Shown: piece by piece, positions 1 through 12,228 of the stretch
How positions within the stretch are numbered: position 1 is the first letter of the stretch
Layout: each line of letters begins with the position of its first letter
Source of the DNA: Rostratula benghalensis
Lineage: Eukaryota; Chordata; Aves; Charadriiformes; Rostratulidae
Assembly (NCBI GenBank): GCA_013399305.1
Contig: VXAI01000038.1
Coordinates: forward strand, 4,089,682 to 4,153,681
Length of the DNA stretch: 64,000 bases
Direction: 5' to 3'
Position numbers and translations under genes: made by a program
Notes under the pieces: generated by a model
Told to the model about the DNA's origin: nothing
Database searches by the model: none
Seen by the model: the letters and a program-made list of their open reading frames with translations, nothing else

Positions 1-2720
1 GCTTGTATGACATCAATGCCTGGAAGGCCCGAGGTAGATGTTCTGTTGTCAGGCACTGCATAAACAAAATATAAGAAAATATATTTTTCTTTACAAAAGA
101 AGATGGCCCCAGTTCCTTGAAGATTTAATCAAGAATTTATATTATTATATAAAGGCAATGGTTCTGCAACAGTTTAAAAGCTAATAATTGAAAAAGTAGG
201 ATCTGAAAGCCCAGTACTTTCCTACAGGTGACAGACTGCAAACCTCATCCATTCATAAATGCTGTGCCTGTCTAAACAAGATTTCTGGTTTTCTGTAATT
301 GGGGTAGTGGTTCTTTTACACACAGCTGGTAAGCTACCAAAAGCAATTTGAATCAATTAGCCTGCCTTTCTGTGTGACATATTTGAATTTCATGTGCTAG
401 TTCCTGAACTAGAGCCAATCAGTGATTTATTTGAACTAAGTCACTGTTCCCTCAACTTCTTTCTTAGGCTCTTGAATAGTTTCCAGTGTAGCTGCTGACT
501 CTTAAGTAGGAATTTAAGCTGTGGCAGTAAGATTGTTCTTAGTTTAGAATCAACCACAAAGCTGAGGTTTGAGCTTAAAGAAGGACATGTTGATTTGTAG
601 ATTTTCCTTTACAATTTTTTTAGTTCAGTTGCTTATTGGTGTGTTAGTTAAAAAGGTAAACTCTTTCTTCTGTCCGCTGTGTGTGTGCATACTTACATGC
701 ACACGTAGTGTGACTCCTTGCCTTTCATGGGTAAGATCACTTAGCGGGTTACGTTTAGTGGGGTGGCACAGCTGCATTCACAGCCAAGCTGCAGGGGGCA
801 GAAGGGAAAGCAAGGACACTTGCCCTTCATTACTCTGGGTGCATTATATAAATGTACTCCCTCAGCTTGAAGCTGCTCTAAATTTTCTGAGTAACTTTTC
901 CTTTTGCTGTTGATCCCCTATCTGTGAGAGTTCAAGCATGAAGCATACAGTTCAGGCATGGTTCTGTGTCAGTTGGGCATTCACTCTACAAGGCAGAGAA
1001 AACCCAGTCATCCAGTTTAGCGGTTAAGGATTCTTTGCAGAAGTGTGACAAGGGAGCATGACTAATTTACCTTTTTTAATGAGCAAATGTTAAAAAAATC
1101 TTGTATCTTTTACTCTTGGTAGTTTCAAGTCTAAAGCATACTCTAATTTGCTTATTGCGTTTCTTCATTACATGGGAATATGATACTGTCCTTTAACAGT
1201 TTTCTTTCAGAATGGTTTTAAGTCTTCCCTCACCTTGCTAAGATAAATATGTGTGCATAGGAGCAAACAAGTCATGTATGGACAAAGCTCTTGCACTCCA
1301 AGCACATCAAGAAGTGAAAATAGATCAAAACCAGATTCCTCTAAAGCAAAAAGATGGATTTTGTTGAGATTTATCCCCTTTCCTTCCTGGCTGTTCAGCC
1401 TAAACTGACTTGTGTTCTTGACCAGCATCTTGCAGCAGGAAGAGCTGTGGTGCTTTTATAAATACAGGCTGTGAAGTGCACAGGTGCTGACCTGCAAGGA
1501 CAAATGACGGTTGCTTACTTCTGAGGCGCTTCACTGGTATCCCCAGACTTAGGCAGGCAGTGCTGACATACTGTTTTGACCTGAAACCTCTTACTGTGTC
1601 CATAGAAACAATTAACAAGCAATGCTTGGGGATAAAAGCAGAAGCTCCTCTTGTGGGTCAGTAATTGCCCAAAAGAGATATATGTGTTTAATTTTGTGCC
1701 TGAATCCTGTGTCAATGATACAGTATTAAACGCCATTTGTACCTTACAGCAAATTAATTTTAAAAATCCCTCTAAAATGGGAAGAAAAGGTTCTTTGGTT
1801 TAAATACTTTTTCATTTTAGTTGGTTATTTCTCTGTCACAAATTCAGGGGCTGCTTTTTGTTTAACACCAGTACTGGTTGATGATCACACATTACATACT
1901 GTGTCTCAATTGCTTCTTTACAGTATGCTCACTAACTGCGTGTCTCTTGCAGATTGGCACCATTTGAAACTTCAATAAGAGTGATTAAGGTCCAGATTTT
2001 CAAAACTGCTCAGCATCTTGCAGGCTTTCATTGTTCCTCTGAGTGCTTTTGGAAGCGTGGTCTCAGAGTGATCCTGACACCTTGATTTCTGTACCTCCAC
2101 TAGAGGGACTGTGAAGGCCTAAGGAGCAAAAGAGCTAACTTGTTTGGTGTCAAGATCTGAATGAACTTTGCTGGTAACAATAATGATATTTTGGGGGAAT
2201 TTCCCCTCTCTGCTCCTAAGATGATGTTAGCTAAGGCTGACTTGCTTTGAGAGGGAAGACAGACCTTCAGGTTATATTTGCACTATAAAGCATTGAGAAT
2301 GTTTATCAGAATGTATTTGACAGAAGCAGTCTGTGTTGCTGAGTTGGAGTTAGGGAATGACAGGTAGGTAAACTGAAGACTGAGCAAGTGTTTTCAGTGG
2401 AGAGTTAATATTAGCTGGGAATCTAGTGTCATGAAAGGCTAGAAAAATGCAACACGGAACAATAAAAGCTAACACTCGAATTCAGTGAAGTCTGCATTCA
2501 AATATTATCTGATCTGGAAGTTTCTGTCACCTAAAGAACCACTATAAAGTGATGGAGCCATGGTGGAAAAGCATGAAACAATAAGGCATATGGTTGGAAG
2601 AAAAATCTAGTTACGCTTCATCTAGCACTGAAGCTGCTGCAGTAATGAGAAAGGGTGAACTAACTGAAAAATCTTGCAAGGTCCGTGTATATATACTGTC
2701 TTCTTCTATACATGTGTATA

Positions 2721-2744
2721 TTTTATATACATATGTATATAAAA
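2721..2744. repeat. Perfect 24-bp AT-rich palindrome
   Basis: The sequence at 2721-2744 equals its own reverse complement, with no spacer. Each half arm begins TTTTATATACAT, and the centre is CATATG. It lies inside a TA-rich simple stretch (about 2686-2760), so slippage and chance are plausible origins. It could extrude a small cruciform, but no function can be read from it. Confidence 0.9.
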
Positions 2745-5700
2745 GATACAATATATAAGATAACACATCTTACTCTTATACTACAAATACGTCTGCTAAG
2801 TAAAATATTTTTTTTTTTACTTTGAATATGGTAAGGAGCAACCCATGGACTGCATTGTGCGTCATTCCAGAAATAATGTATTATTTTTTAAAATATTTAA
2901 TAGCACAGTCAGTTTTACTTATATTCCAGAGCCTTGAATTTTAAAGTGTGTGTAAGAAAGAGTGCTGTCCTCCTCCATTCTGATACTAATTTTGAGGAAG
3001 AAAAGACACCTTTCAGAAATGTCATGTAGATTCTAGTAACTTTGCACTGAGAACAGCTAAATAAGTTTGAAAATAATCAAGTGAAAGAGGTTCTTAAAAG
3101 GCTTTTCCAATAATGGAATTATGTTTCTGTTTGAAACGGGGGCTCAAATATGCTTGTGTTTCTTCTGCAGAGTGAGGATAAACTGAGGAAACCATCATGG
3201 TAGTTGTGACTAGCCGGATAAAATCTTTGTTTCTGTGACCAGATCTTTGCATGGCTGTGATTTTAATCTGTCACTGTCAAAAGTCTACGATATGAAGTGA
3301 GTGTCTTTAGAAAAGGTTTGTCTGTTGCTGTCAGAATCAGCTGTAATGAACTCCCAAGAACTTGTAACACTGGTCATCCTGACTGCCTGACAGTGTGGTG
3401 TTCTAAGCTTGTATTCCTACTGGATACCATTAAAGGAGTTTGTCTATTTTGAAAAGATATGCTTTTTCACCTCATGCTCCAAGGCATTTGCTGTCATTGA
3501 TTCCAGCTGTCAGGATATGCTCGATGATCAGTTTTCTCCAATGTATTCTTCTCAGTGTATTTTTGAGAAGAATAAAATTCTCCTAAGGGTAAGCCAACTA
3601 AGAAATGTCACTGTATTTACGGAAAAATGTTCTTGAGACAACCAAGGAATGGGAGATTAAAAATATAATGCATTCTTTTTAAGGTTATTACAAGAAACAA
3701 GGTTTTAGCAGTTGAGTAGTGGAAAGGAGAGTGCAATTTTCCCTTTTTCAGCCAGGTGATTCAATTCCACAAGGACTCACTGCATGCCAGGTGGTGCAAC
3801 TGTGATTTTTATACCATCTAAGGAACTATTCCTGTTGGTTTGCAGTCATTCAGTGTTTTGGTGGTGACTTGCAGTCTTGAAGTCATCTCTCAATTCGTGT
3901 GCTTATTAATTATGAATGATTTTAAGAGTGCCTTTTTCATTGTGTCATCTCATCTGGTCAGGTAGTGCTCTGTCTTCAGTCATATCTCTCTTTTTCAGAA
4001 AGACAGGATGAACAAAGTTTGGATTAAAAATGCTTTTGTTTCCTTTCTTTTCCTTCTGAACCCAAGGTGAAACCTATCTTTGATTAATGGGCAGGACTGT
4101 TTACATAGAGAGGCCTGGAGCCGGTGGCTGGAAGGCAGGAATTGCTGTGTGCCTTTGTCAAGCTCTTTAACTCCTTTCAATCTCAGCTAATCCCTCTCTA
4201 AAACAGCAGGATAGGGGTCAGGCATTTATCCTTCTTCATTAGGCATTGTCATTAAGTTGCCATAAATGTTCCCAGAAGGCCTAGGTTTGCCCTAAATATT
4301 TGAGAAGATATATTTTTTTTCTTTTTCCTTTTTTTTCTTCCTCCTAATGTGACATTATGTATCTTCCTATGTTAGTAAAATCCCTTGCATAGAAAATGGT
4401 TCAAAGATAGTGTGGAGAGCCTGGGGGTGGCTTTGGATGACTACTCAGCAAGTGGGAGAAGGTACTGAACAGCAATTCTCAGGAAACAGGCTTGAAAATT
4501 AAGCTGCCAAGCTGCATCTCAGCCATGGAGCCGGACAGGGAAAGGGTCAAACCTCAAATAATACTGAAATTCAATAAGAATATAAAGCACGCATAATTTT
4601 TCCTGTTCTATCAAGCCTTCTTTCTTACCTATTTGTATTTAATGGGTACAGCCTTAGAAATATTAGAGCATACAACCCAAGACACCTTCAGTCCCATGGC
4701 AATTAAATATTCATTCGCATACCTGTGTCTTATTCCAATTTCCTGTTGCCATGCATGAACAGCAGGTGAATGTATCATCTGGCTGGTTAGGATAGTGTTT
4801 AAAAGAAATGTCACATCTACTTTTTAAGTAATTTCTCTCATTAAGTTTTGACTATGAATGAATTATTATTCTTGGCTGCAGCACTTTGTGAGGAGAAGCA
4901 GAGGAAGAGGTTAGGTCAATTTTCAAGCCAGTTCAAGGTTGCGGCAGGCTCTAAAACTGAAGGGAGGAGGGAAGTGAATAAAAATTCAGTTATTTTATCA
5001 AGTTCATCAGTCTAGCTAGTGAAGTTAATGTGTAGTGAGAGGCTGTACTGAATATTACTTGCAATATTATAGGAATCGTGAAATGCAATTGTAGGAATTC
5101 CTTGGTTTATGGAAATGCTTAGTGTGCACTTTGGGCGGCATGCACTTTACTTTGCCTGTAGTGCTCACTAACAATACCCAGAAAAAGAATTAGTGCACAG
5201 ACAGCATCACAGTATCAGTCATCTCTACTCCTGAATGGTACATCATTTACCCACTACTCACTATAGCTTGTGCCTAAGGGTACAGCCTGCCCCACTGTTA
5301 TTTAAAACATGCAGGAAAGACAGAATTCTTAGTCGCTTTGGGCTTTCTGTTGTATTTTAGATGCATCATCGAAGCAAGTACTAGCACCAAAATGTAACAA
5401 CAGAAGCAGCAGAATTTGCCATTCTTCTGGATGTAAACCCCATTCATCCCTTGTAGAGATCACTAAGCCTACTTGGTGATGAAGAAATGTCTGTATGAAA
5501 TAGCACAAGGAGATGAATATTAGAAACTGCTGTGGACATCCCAGGCACTTCATCTGTGTCTCTCTAAGGAATCCCAAACCAGAAGAAGTGAATGTGAATA
5601 TAAATGTGTGGCTGTAAGTCACCTATTACATTCTTGTGCTACTTCTCTGTAGGTGTTTGTTTGGCCTAGAATATAGAACATACATAATGACAACTTTGGA

Positions 5701-6920
5701 CCGAAAGACAGTAAGATATAGAAACCATCACCAGATGAATGAAGCAAGTCAGTAGAGAAACACTGAGTGGAAGACAGGTTAAAAAACTTAATAGCATGTA
5801 AGTACAGTTCATTGTCAGTCAGTTGCATCAGTCACAGCTTGCCAGTTGTGTTTAAAATCAACTCTTTTAACTTAATCCATGTGCCGCAGCTTCTTGGAAA
5901 TGGTACATGAAGCATAGAAATCTGCTATACTTCTCTTTCAATTGAAAGCTGATATTTTAATATTGGCTCTTACTATGCTCAGGGTATTGTTGTTATTGTT
6001 GTGAATGAACAAATTCTAATTGGTTAAAAATCACAATAGTCTGACAACCTTGATCATTGGCGGCTGCAAATTAACAGTTTACAGGTAGTTTGATTATTCC
6101 TTCTGGGGAGATGTGAAAACTCTTGTTTGATCTTAAAGTCATTCTAGATCACAATCTATTAGATTCTGGCTAAGAGTAATATATAAAAAAGAATGAGTTT
6201 ACTGTAGGTAATGCTGCTGATAGTAACAGTGAACTGAAGAGATGAATTAGTATCTGATGTGGTTATGCTAACACTTGGCAAATCAAAGGAGAGATGACAT
6301 CGCGAGGTATTTATACACTAATTGTTCTTGCATGAAGGAAGTGGCACAGAGGCCTGTAGCAATGAGGTCCTTCTGCTGCCTGGCCAGAAGGCCACAATGG
6401 CAGTGACAGAGTAGGTTACCGTAATGCAGAGAAGAGAGACATTGCCATCACTTCATTCCAGTGGGTAAAGCTGAGCTGGATGAGACGCAGTACTTGCACT
6501 TAAGACTCTCAGTCACAGAAATCTTAAAACGTGGCTGTTTGTTGGGGGATGCTGCCATTAATTGTCTGGTGAGGGTTAGACACTAAGGCTGCTTCTTCAG
6601 TGACTGTGAAAGGCTACTTCTTGCACCCTATTAAAATCCTGGGTATTAACTCCTCTGAGGTCAGGACAAATAGACTGAAAGGCCTGGAAAGGAAGGTTAA
6701 CTCATTTAAATTATGTTATAGTGGCCCAGATCAAGAAGAGTTGTTCTGGACTGAGGATAAGCAGCTGCAGGTATATACAGTGAAGTTTCAAAATGATGTT
6801 TTTAAGCAAATCATAACTGAAAGAGCTGGACTGTGCAGCAGACAAGGTTGATAACTCGAACTGTTGTCCCTTTATTTCATTGCTACCCCTTACCCAACAG
6901 TAACAGCTTTGTTAAATCAT

Positions 6921-6950
6921 AAAAAAAAAAAAAAAGGAAAAAAAAAAAAA
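6921..6950 (+). repeat. Interrupted poly(A) tract
   Basis: There are fifteen A, then GG, then thirteen A. The 300 bases upstream carry an 83-aa frame with no recognisable homology and no clear retrocopy hallmarks, so I call this a simple homopolymer rather than the tail of a processed pseudogene. Confidence 0.9.
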
Positions 6951-9900
6951 GCATAACATGTTAAGAGGAAATCTTTCCTGTTCTTTGTGCTAGACTTTGG
7001 CAGCCATTTCAGCAAAATCCCTGGGGTCCTTAAAAGGTATTAGACAGACCACCTGTGAATCTCACCCTTCCCCTTTCGCTCTGCTAAATTTCATGCAAAC
7101 CTCATGGTTTTGCTGTACTGAACTTTATGCAAACCTCAGATGAATGCTGCTGCTTTTCTGCTTATGTCCAGATTGTTGGCATATTTCAATCCTTGAGTCT
7201 CTGTTTCTGCCATGGGGTCATGGCTATTGCCTTTAGTTTATATTGGCATATGGCCAAATGTAAAGAAGTCACTGAGTGTAAGGCAGTGTTGGAGATTCCA
7301 GTATCACCAGTATATAGTAAGGGCATAAAAGATAAATGTGGCTACAGGGTGATTTGTATTCCTCGGTTTGCAAGATGCCTCAATGCTTGAAGGAAATTAG
7401 TATGTTCCAGAAGTACTCATAGGAGAGAGAGTGACATTTGAAAAAACAAGGTAAACATGGAATGAGAGTGTAATGCTATTTTAAAAATATATTGATACAT
7501 GTAAGTTTGTGTTTCAAAAGACTAGATTTAAAAACAACCCACAGAACTCAAGTGTTCCTAACTATGCATAGATTATTATTTGAAAAATCCAAGCAGACAT
7601 TGACATTTATGAAATTGACTTCTGAGAATATTGACTTGGCTTAATTTACTTGGGTTATATCTGTAATTGAAATGGAGAGCATGAACTTCCCATGTGGATT
7701 CCCTGAAGGGCCCATAACAAATGCAATTACTGGGTTTCAAAATTACACATTAATGTAAATTTTGTAGTCTTTTGTAGTCTTCAGATGACATTGGTTATTA
7801 ATTATCTGTCTAGTATAATACAGGTGTACAGCATAACCCTACTGGAAATAATGTTCAGTGTTCTTCCATTTGTATTTTTTTATAATTTCTCTAGATAAAA
7901 TATTTTAACATCAGCATCTGAAACTTTAAAATGACAAAGAATCATTTTCAGAGATTTTGGAGTTAGCCTGAAATTTTGGAAACGTGTGGCAAATACTTGC
8001 CATCCTGAATCATGCAAAATGATTCAGCAATAGAACAGGAAAGTTCTTTAAACTTTAGATTTAATTATTATGTATGCAAAGAAGACATTTAGCAAATAAT
8101 TTCTTTTTATTGGTTCCAACTAGAAAATTTAGACTGATGCAGTTTTTTTACAGGGTCTGTATCACTTAAGTTGCAAATAAGTATTGCTGCTAAAATGCAA
8201 AATAATGAGAATCACTGTTAATGTACTGATAAATTTTCAGTATCTTTCTATATTTTACTCTACGTTACCACTTAAAATAATAACTTATTCTAAAAACAAA
8301 TTCTTACTAATCGTATCTTTGTGGGGTTTTTACAAAGAGTATACGTAATAGCAATATCAGAAGTAAATGCAGATAATGCAGCTTCTCAGTTGCAGGTGGT
8401 AGGCTGTGAAGGCAACCCTTTGTGTTTGAGCATTGCCTTTACAACACAAATTGAACTTTAACCTCTCTGCATGTAAGAAATATTCCTCAGCTTGCTCTCT
8501 CCTCTCCGCTGTGAGCGCCTTTCTGTTCTTGTTGCATTCCATGCTGTGCTGCAGAGCTGCCTGCTGATGGCCCGGGGCTACTGGGAGCAGCGGGAGCCCT
8601 GGCGGTGCCCAGGTCGAAGGCTTTACTGAGCGGTGTGTGGGCAGGGGAAGTGCAGAGCTGGTGCCCAGACACGCCACAGGTGGCATCAATGCGTGTCACA
8701 TTGCTGCTGGTCTTTTCCTACAAGAGTAGGGGAAGAACAAGAAAAGTAGGAATTGGTATTTGTATGCTGTGAAGATATATCTAGACAGATCATTCTTTTT
8801 GCATTTTAAGATCGTGCACGTTGTTCACGCAGCACATACACAATCTGCTTCTGTCACCTGTCATAGTACAATGTCTGGGCAATCGAGGTGCTTCGTCCAG
8901 GGACTTAGATCTACCAAACTGAATACTGGAAGAACAGGAAGGACATACAGATCATTCTTTAAATACTCTAAAATGCTGTCATTTTGTCAGCTGGTTTGTC
9001 ACAAGTTCATATGCAGTCAGCACCTATGGAGAAGATGGGAATTGGACTCTATCGCACAATTTAATGCAATTGGTCTGAAAGCAATGTGACTTCCCAAATC
9101 CCTGGAACAGGCAAACCTTTCTCATATTTTATTGATGTCCTAGTGGTGGAGCTTGTTCTTTGTGAATTTTTAAGTGGAGGCTTCAAGCAATTTCTAAGTA
9201 ATGATAACGTGAAATTTTTTTGATGAAGCCTCTTCCTCCAGTAGCATGTTTTATATGACGTTGTTTTTTGGGTTTTTTTTTGCAGGTAAATTTCTGTGGA
9301 ATGTTTCTATTTTAGTGGAGTTCTCTATTTCACTGGAGAATATAAGAATAATTCTCATAATAATTTGATTTCAGTGCTTTCTGTAAGCTTCCTGGAAGCA
9401 CCTAACAAAACTTTTACTTCCTGGTCTTGTGAGGTCCAGGTTTTCATTGAAGAACCATCTGTGCATCTAAAGTACGTATTCCTGTGATGCAGTTATGTTC
9501 TTTTATGGCTAAGATCCTGTAGTACGTCACAGGAAATGAGCTATAATTTGAGTGTTTCTAAGGTGAAAGATAGCTAAAGATACTGAAAGCACAATTCCCA
9601 GATTCATATCCTGTGACTTCCTGATGATACTTAAAAAACCAAAAGTAAGTGGATTTGAATGAAATTTCTGCCTTTGCTGTTCCATTCCCACATGTAATGG
9701 AGAGATGCTTCAGAACATATTGTACACACAATATTCTGTGAGCTCTCTAAGTCTTTATTTCAGTTTCTTAACAAGTACAAAACCAAAGCCCTTCTTGATG
9801 TTCAGAATATCATTTACTGTCCTCACCTGGTACCTCTGTCATGTTGCAGATCTGACAACCAGTATTGAGAGCGCAGAGGCAGTGTGCTTACACACTCTGG

Positions 9901-10725
9901 AGCTTTCTTCACTTTGTATCCACCAAAGTGCTTATCCACTTGATCTGAAACATGGCAAATTATGGCATAGTCAAGTTTCTTGTTCTGTCCCCTCTTTCCC
10001 TCTGCACAGGCTGTCAAAATAAATTACAATACCAGATTTTATGAAGATTTTCTGTGGTTAAATCTCCCTCTCAAAAATATTTACTCTCCTAAGATGAGGA
10101 AAGATAGGAACATCTCAACCCATTTTTATGTTACTTATGTGGTAAATCAAAACAAAGACAGACATTGAGATGAATCTTTTTTCAGTTTAAAGGCTGTTTT
10201 CTTTTTATACTAGTATGGCTTTAGTTGTTATCTTTAAATAGTCACTTCTCGCCTAATAATGCCTGATTGCTCTTGACTTTTAAGGTTTGCTTTTTTTTGC
10301 TTTCCTGATTAGAAAGCAACTTCATCCAGTCCAAAATAGGAGCCAGAAACAAAATTATCATAAAGTTTATTTATTTAGGGGAAGGGAAAAGTTGTGAGAT
10401 GTTGGCATGTGGAAGAGAGGAGAACCTGAGACTGTCTTTAATGGGTGCTTGCAAAAAGAGTTCTATTCTGGATGCCTCAGATAGAGGCAGTAGGTAGCAA
10501 AATTATCTGGCTTGGAATAGTGTTATTGGACTATGCTGAATAAAGTAAATCTAATTTACTAGTTTTCTATAAACTAAGCTTCCATAATATGTTCCAAAAA
10601 TGCATACATATAACTCCCTGAAAGAATTTAAAAAATGGATTAAAATAGAGTCAGTGCATTAGCAAGAGGTAGATATTAAGGGACAAACTGCCAGCCCTGA
10701 GGAGTCTTTAAAAAAGCATTAAAAG

Positions 10726-10739
10726 AAAAAAAAAAAAAA
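10726..10739 (+). repeat. Poly(A) run of 14
   Basis: An uninterrupted run of 14 A follows an A-rich stretch. Nothing upstream resembles a retrotransposed gene or LINE, so it is a simple homopolymer. Confidence 0.9.
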
Positions 10740-11751
10740 GAAACCACAAACCATCTTGTATTTTTCCTTGGACTTTCAAAAGGTATTTTGTACAGCATCT
10801 CCTTTAGGAGATGTTCTAACATTCAGATAAAGTTTGTTTGTATTGAGTAGAGTTATTTAGCTAAAATATATGGACTGTCCATTTGCTGTTCTTCAGCAAT
10901 TGCCTAAAATAAATACACCTGCTTTCCACTCTTTCCTAAACACTTTTTTTCCTCCAATTGGAGGGGGACTTGTTGAAAGAGAATAAATTCATTCAGGGGG
11001 AAAAGAAAGCACCCAGCAGCATTTATTATGGCACCTGAAAGTCAGCAGTGCGTACTATTTTTCTGAAAGTTAATGAAACATATAATTAGAATTCTCTTTC
11101 TGATGTTTTTTTGAGTTTTAACTGTGGACTGTATGCACTGTGCCAGTGGAACAGTTAAGAAGGAACTGTATCACTACTCGGGATTGGAACAATTAATATG
11201 CTAGGAGGCACACGTACTTTTAGGTCATTTCTGTTTCAAAGTGCTTGTATCCAAAGCTGTCTTCTTTGATGATAAATGGTGCTTTTGTTTGAGACTATTT
11301 GAACTTCCAAGATGGACAGTATTGGCATTTTCATTTTCGTGTATTTCTTCCTCTCCTATGACAAGAATTAAGAAACCAGAATATAAGTAAAGAGAACATA
11401 ATTTGTCCTGCTTGATATTCTTTTATTCCTATCTGTAAGTACAAGCTAAATAAATTCCTTTTTAAAACCTGTTATGTAAAACCTTCCTTTAATGGAATTA
11501 CTGTGTTATAAGGCTGTTGGTGGTAGTTAACGTGTTAAGGTGGAGCAGACTTTGAGAGACAGGAAGAATAAATCCCATCCTGCAGCATCCCTTGAAAACA
11601 CCGCAGACGAGTGAAACAAAACAGACATCTGCAGAGATCTTCATATGTGGTTGCAGTACAGGGATTCCCAAAGATAGTTTGAAACTGGCTCTATTAAAAT
11701 CCAGTACTTTTGGAAACCAGGATAATTTCACAAAAGTATGACAATCAAGAG

Positions 11752-12228
11752 AGACAGGGCACCACTGGAGAGAGTCCAGTGTAAGGCAACAAAGATGATT
11801 AAGGGATTGGAGCATCTCCATTATGAGGGAAGGCTGAGAGAGCTGGGACTCTTTAGCCTGGAGAAGAGAAGGCTGAGGGGGGAGACCTTATCTATGTTTA
11901 CAAGTATCTAAAGGGTAAGTTGAAGGGGGATGGAGCCAGACTCTCTTCTCAGTTGTTCCCAGTGACAGGACAAGAGGCAATGGACACAAGCTGGAACACA
12001 GGAAGTTCCATTCAAAGATGAGGAAAAAGTTTTTTCGGGTGGGGATGCCAGAGCCCTGGCAGAGGCTGACCGGGGAGGGTGTGGAGTCCCCTTCTCTGTA
12101 GACCTTCAATCCCTGCCTGGATGCAGTCCTGAGTGATGTGCTCTGGGCAATCCTGCTTTAGCAGGGGAATTGGACTGGAGGATCTCAGGAGGTCCCTTCC
12201 AGCTCTGACAACTCCGTGATTCTATGAA
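11752..12228 (+). mobile_element. CR1 LINE, 5'-truncated 3' end
   Basis: This is the last 0.48 kb of a CR1 non-LTR retrotransposon in sense orientation. The start translates to the ORF2 C-terminal region (ERVQ, then ATKMIKGLEHL, then [16 protein letters not shown]), which then breaks by frameshift near 11880. The usual CR1 3' UTR follows, including TTGGACTGGAGGATCTC and a GTGATTCTATGA end. CR1 copies are normally cut short at the 5' end during reverse transcription, and this copy fits that. It is diverged and inactive. A minus-strand open frame overlapping it is a shadow. Confidence 0.95.

Larger units (their letters stand above)
1..11751. other. Unique AT-rich non-coding DNA
   Basis: No gene, RNA gene or recognisable transposon was found in this stretch. 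Open frames are at most 114 aa and match no family I know. It holds a TA-rich patch with a palindrome (2686-2760), A/T homopolymers (2808-2818, 6921-6950, 10726-10739), a polypyrimidine tract (about 4311-4345) and a more GC-rich patch at about 8490-8700 with no recognisable element. The texture fits intron or intergenic DNA of a bird. Confidence 0.6.

Noticed and set aside
6600..6950. Processed pseudogene ending in the poly(A) at 6921-6950
   Set aside because: The 83-aa frame upstream resembles no known protein, no AATAAA sits at the right distance and no target-site duplication is seen.
9266..9487. Acceptor-like TTTTTTTTTGCAG at 9285 followed by a 63-aa frame
   Set aside because: The frame has a TAA at 9287-9289, directly after the supposed acceptor, so it cannot be read from that splice site. 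No donor or homology supports it.
11498..12109. Minus-strand frames of 107 and 73 aa over the CR1 copy
   Set aside because: They are antisense shadows of CR1 coding and 3' UTR sequence.
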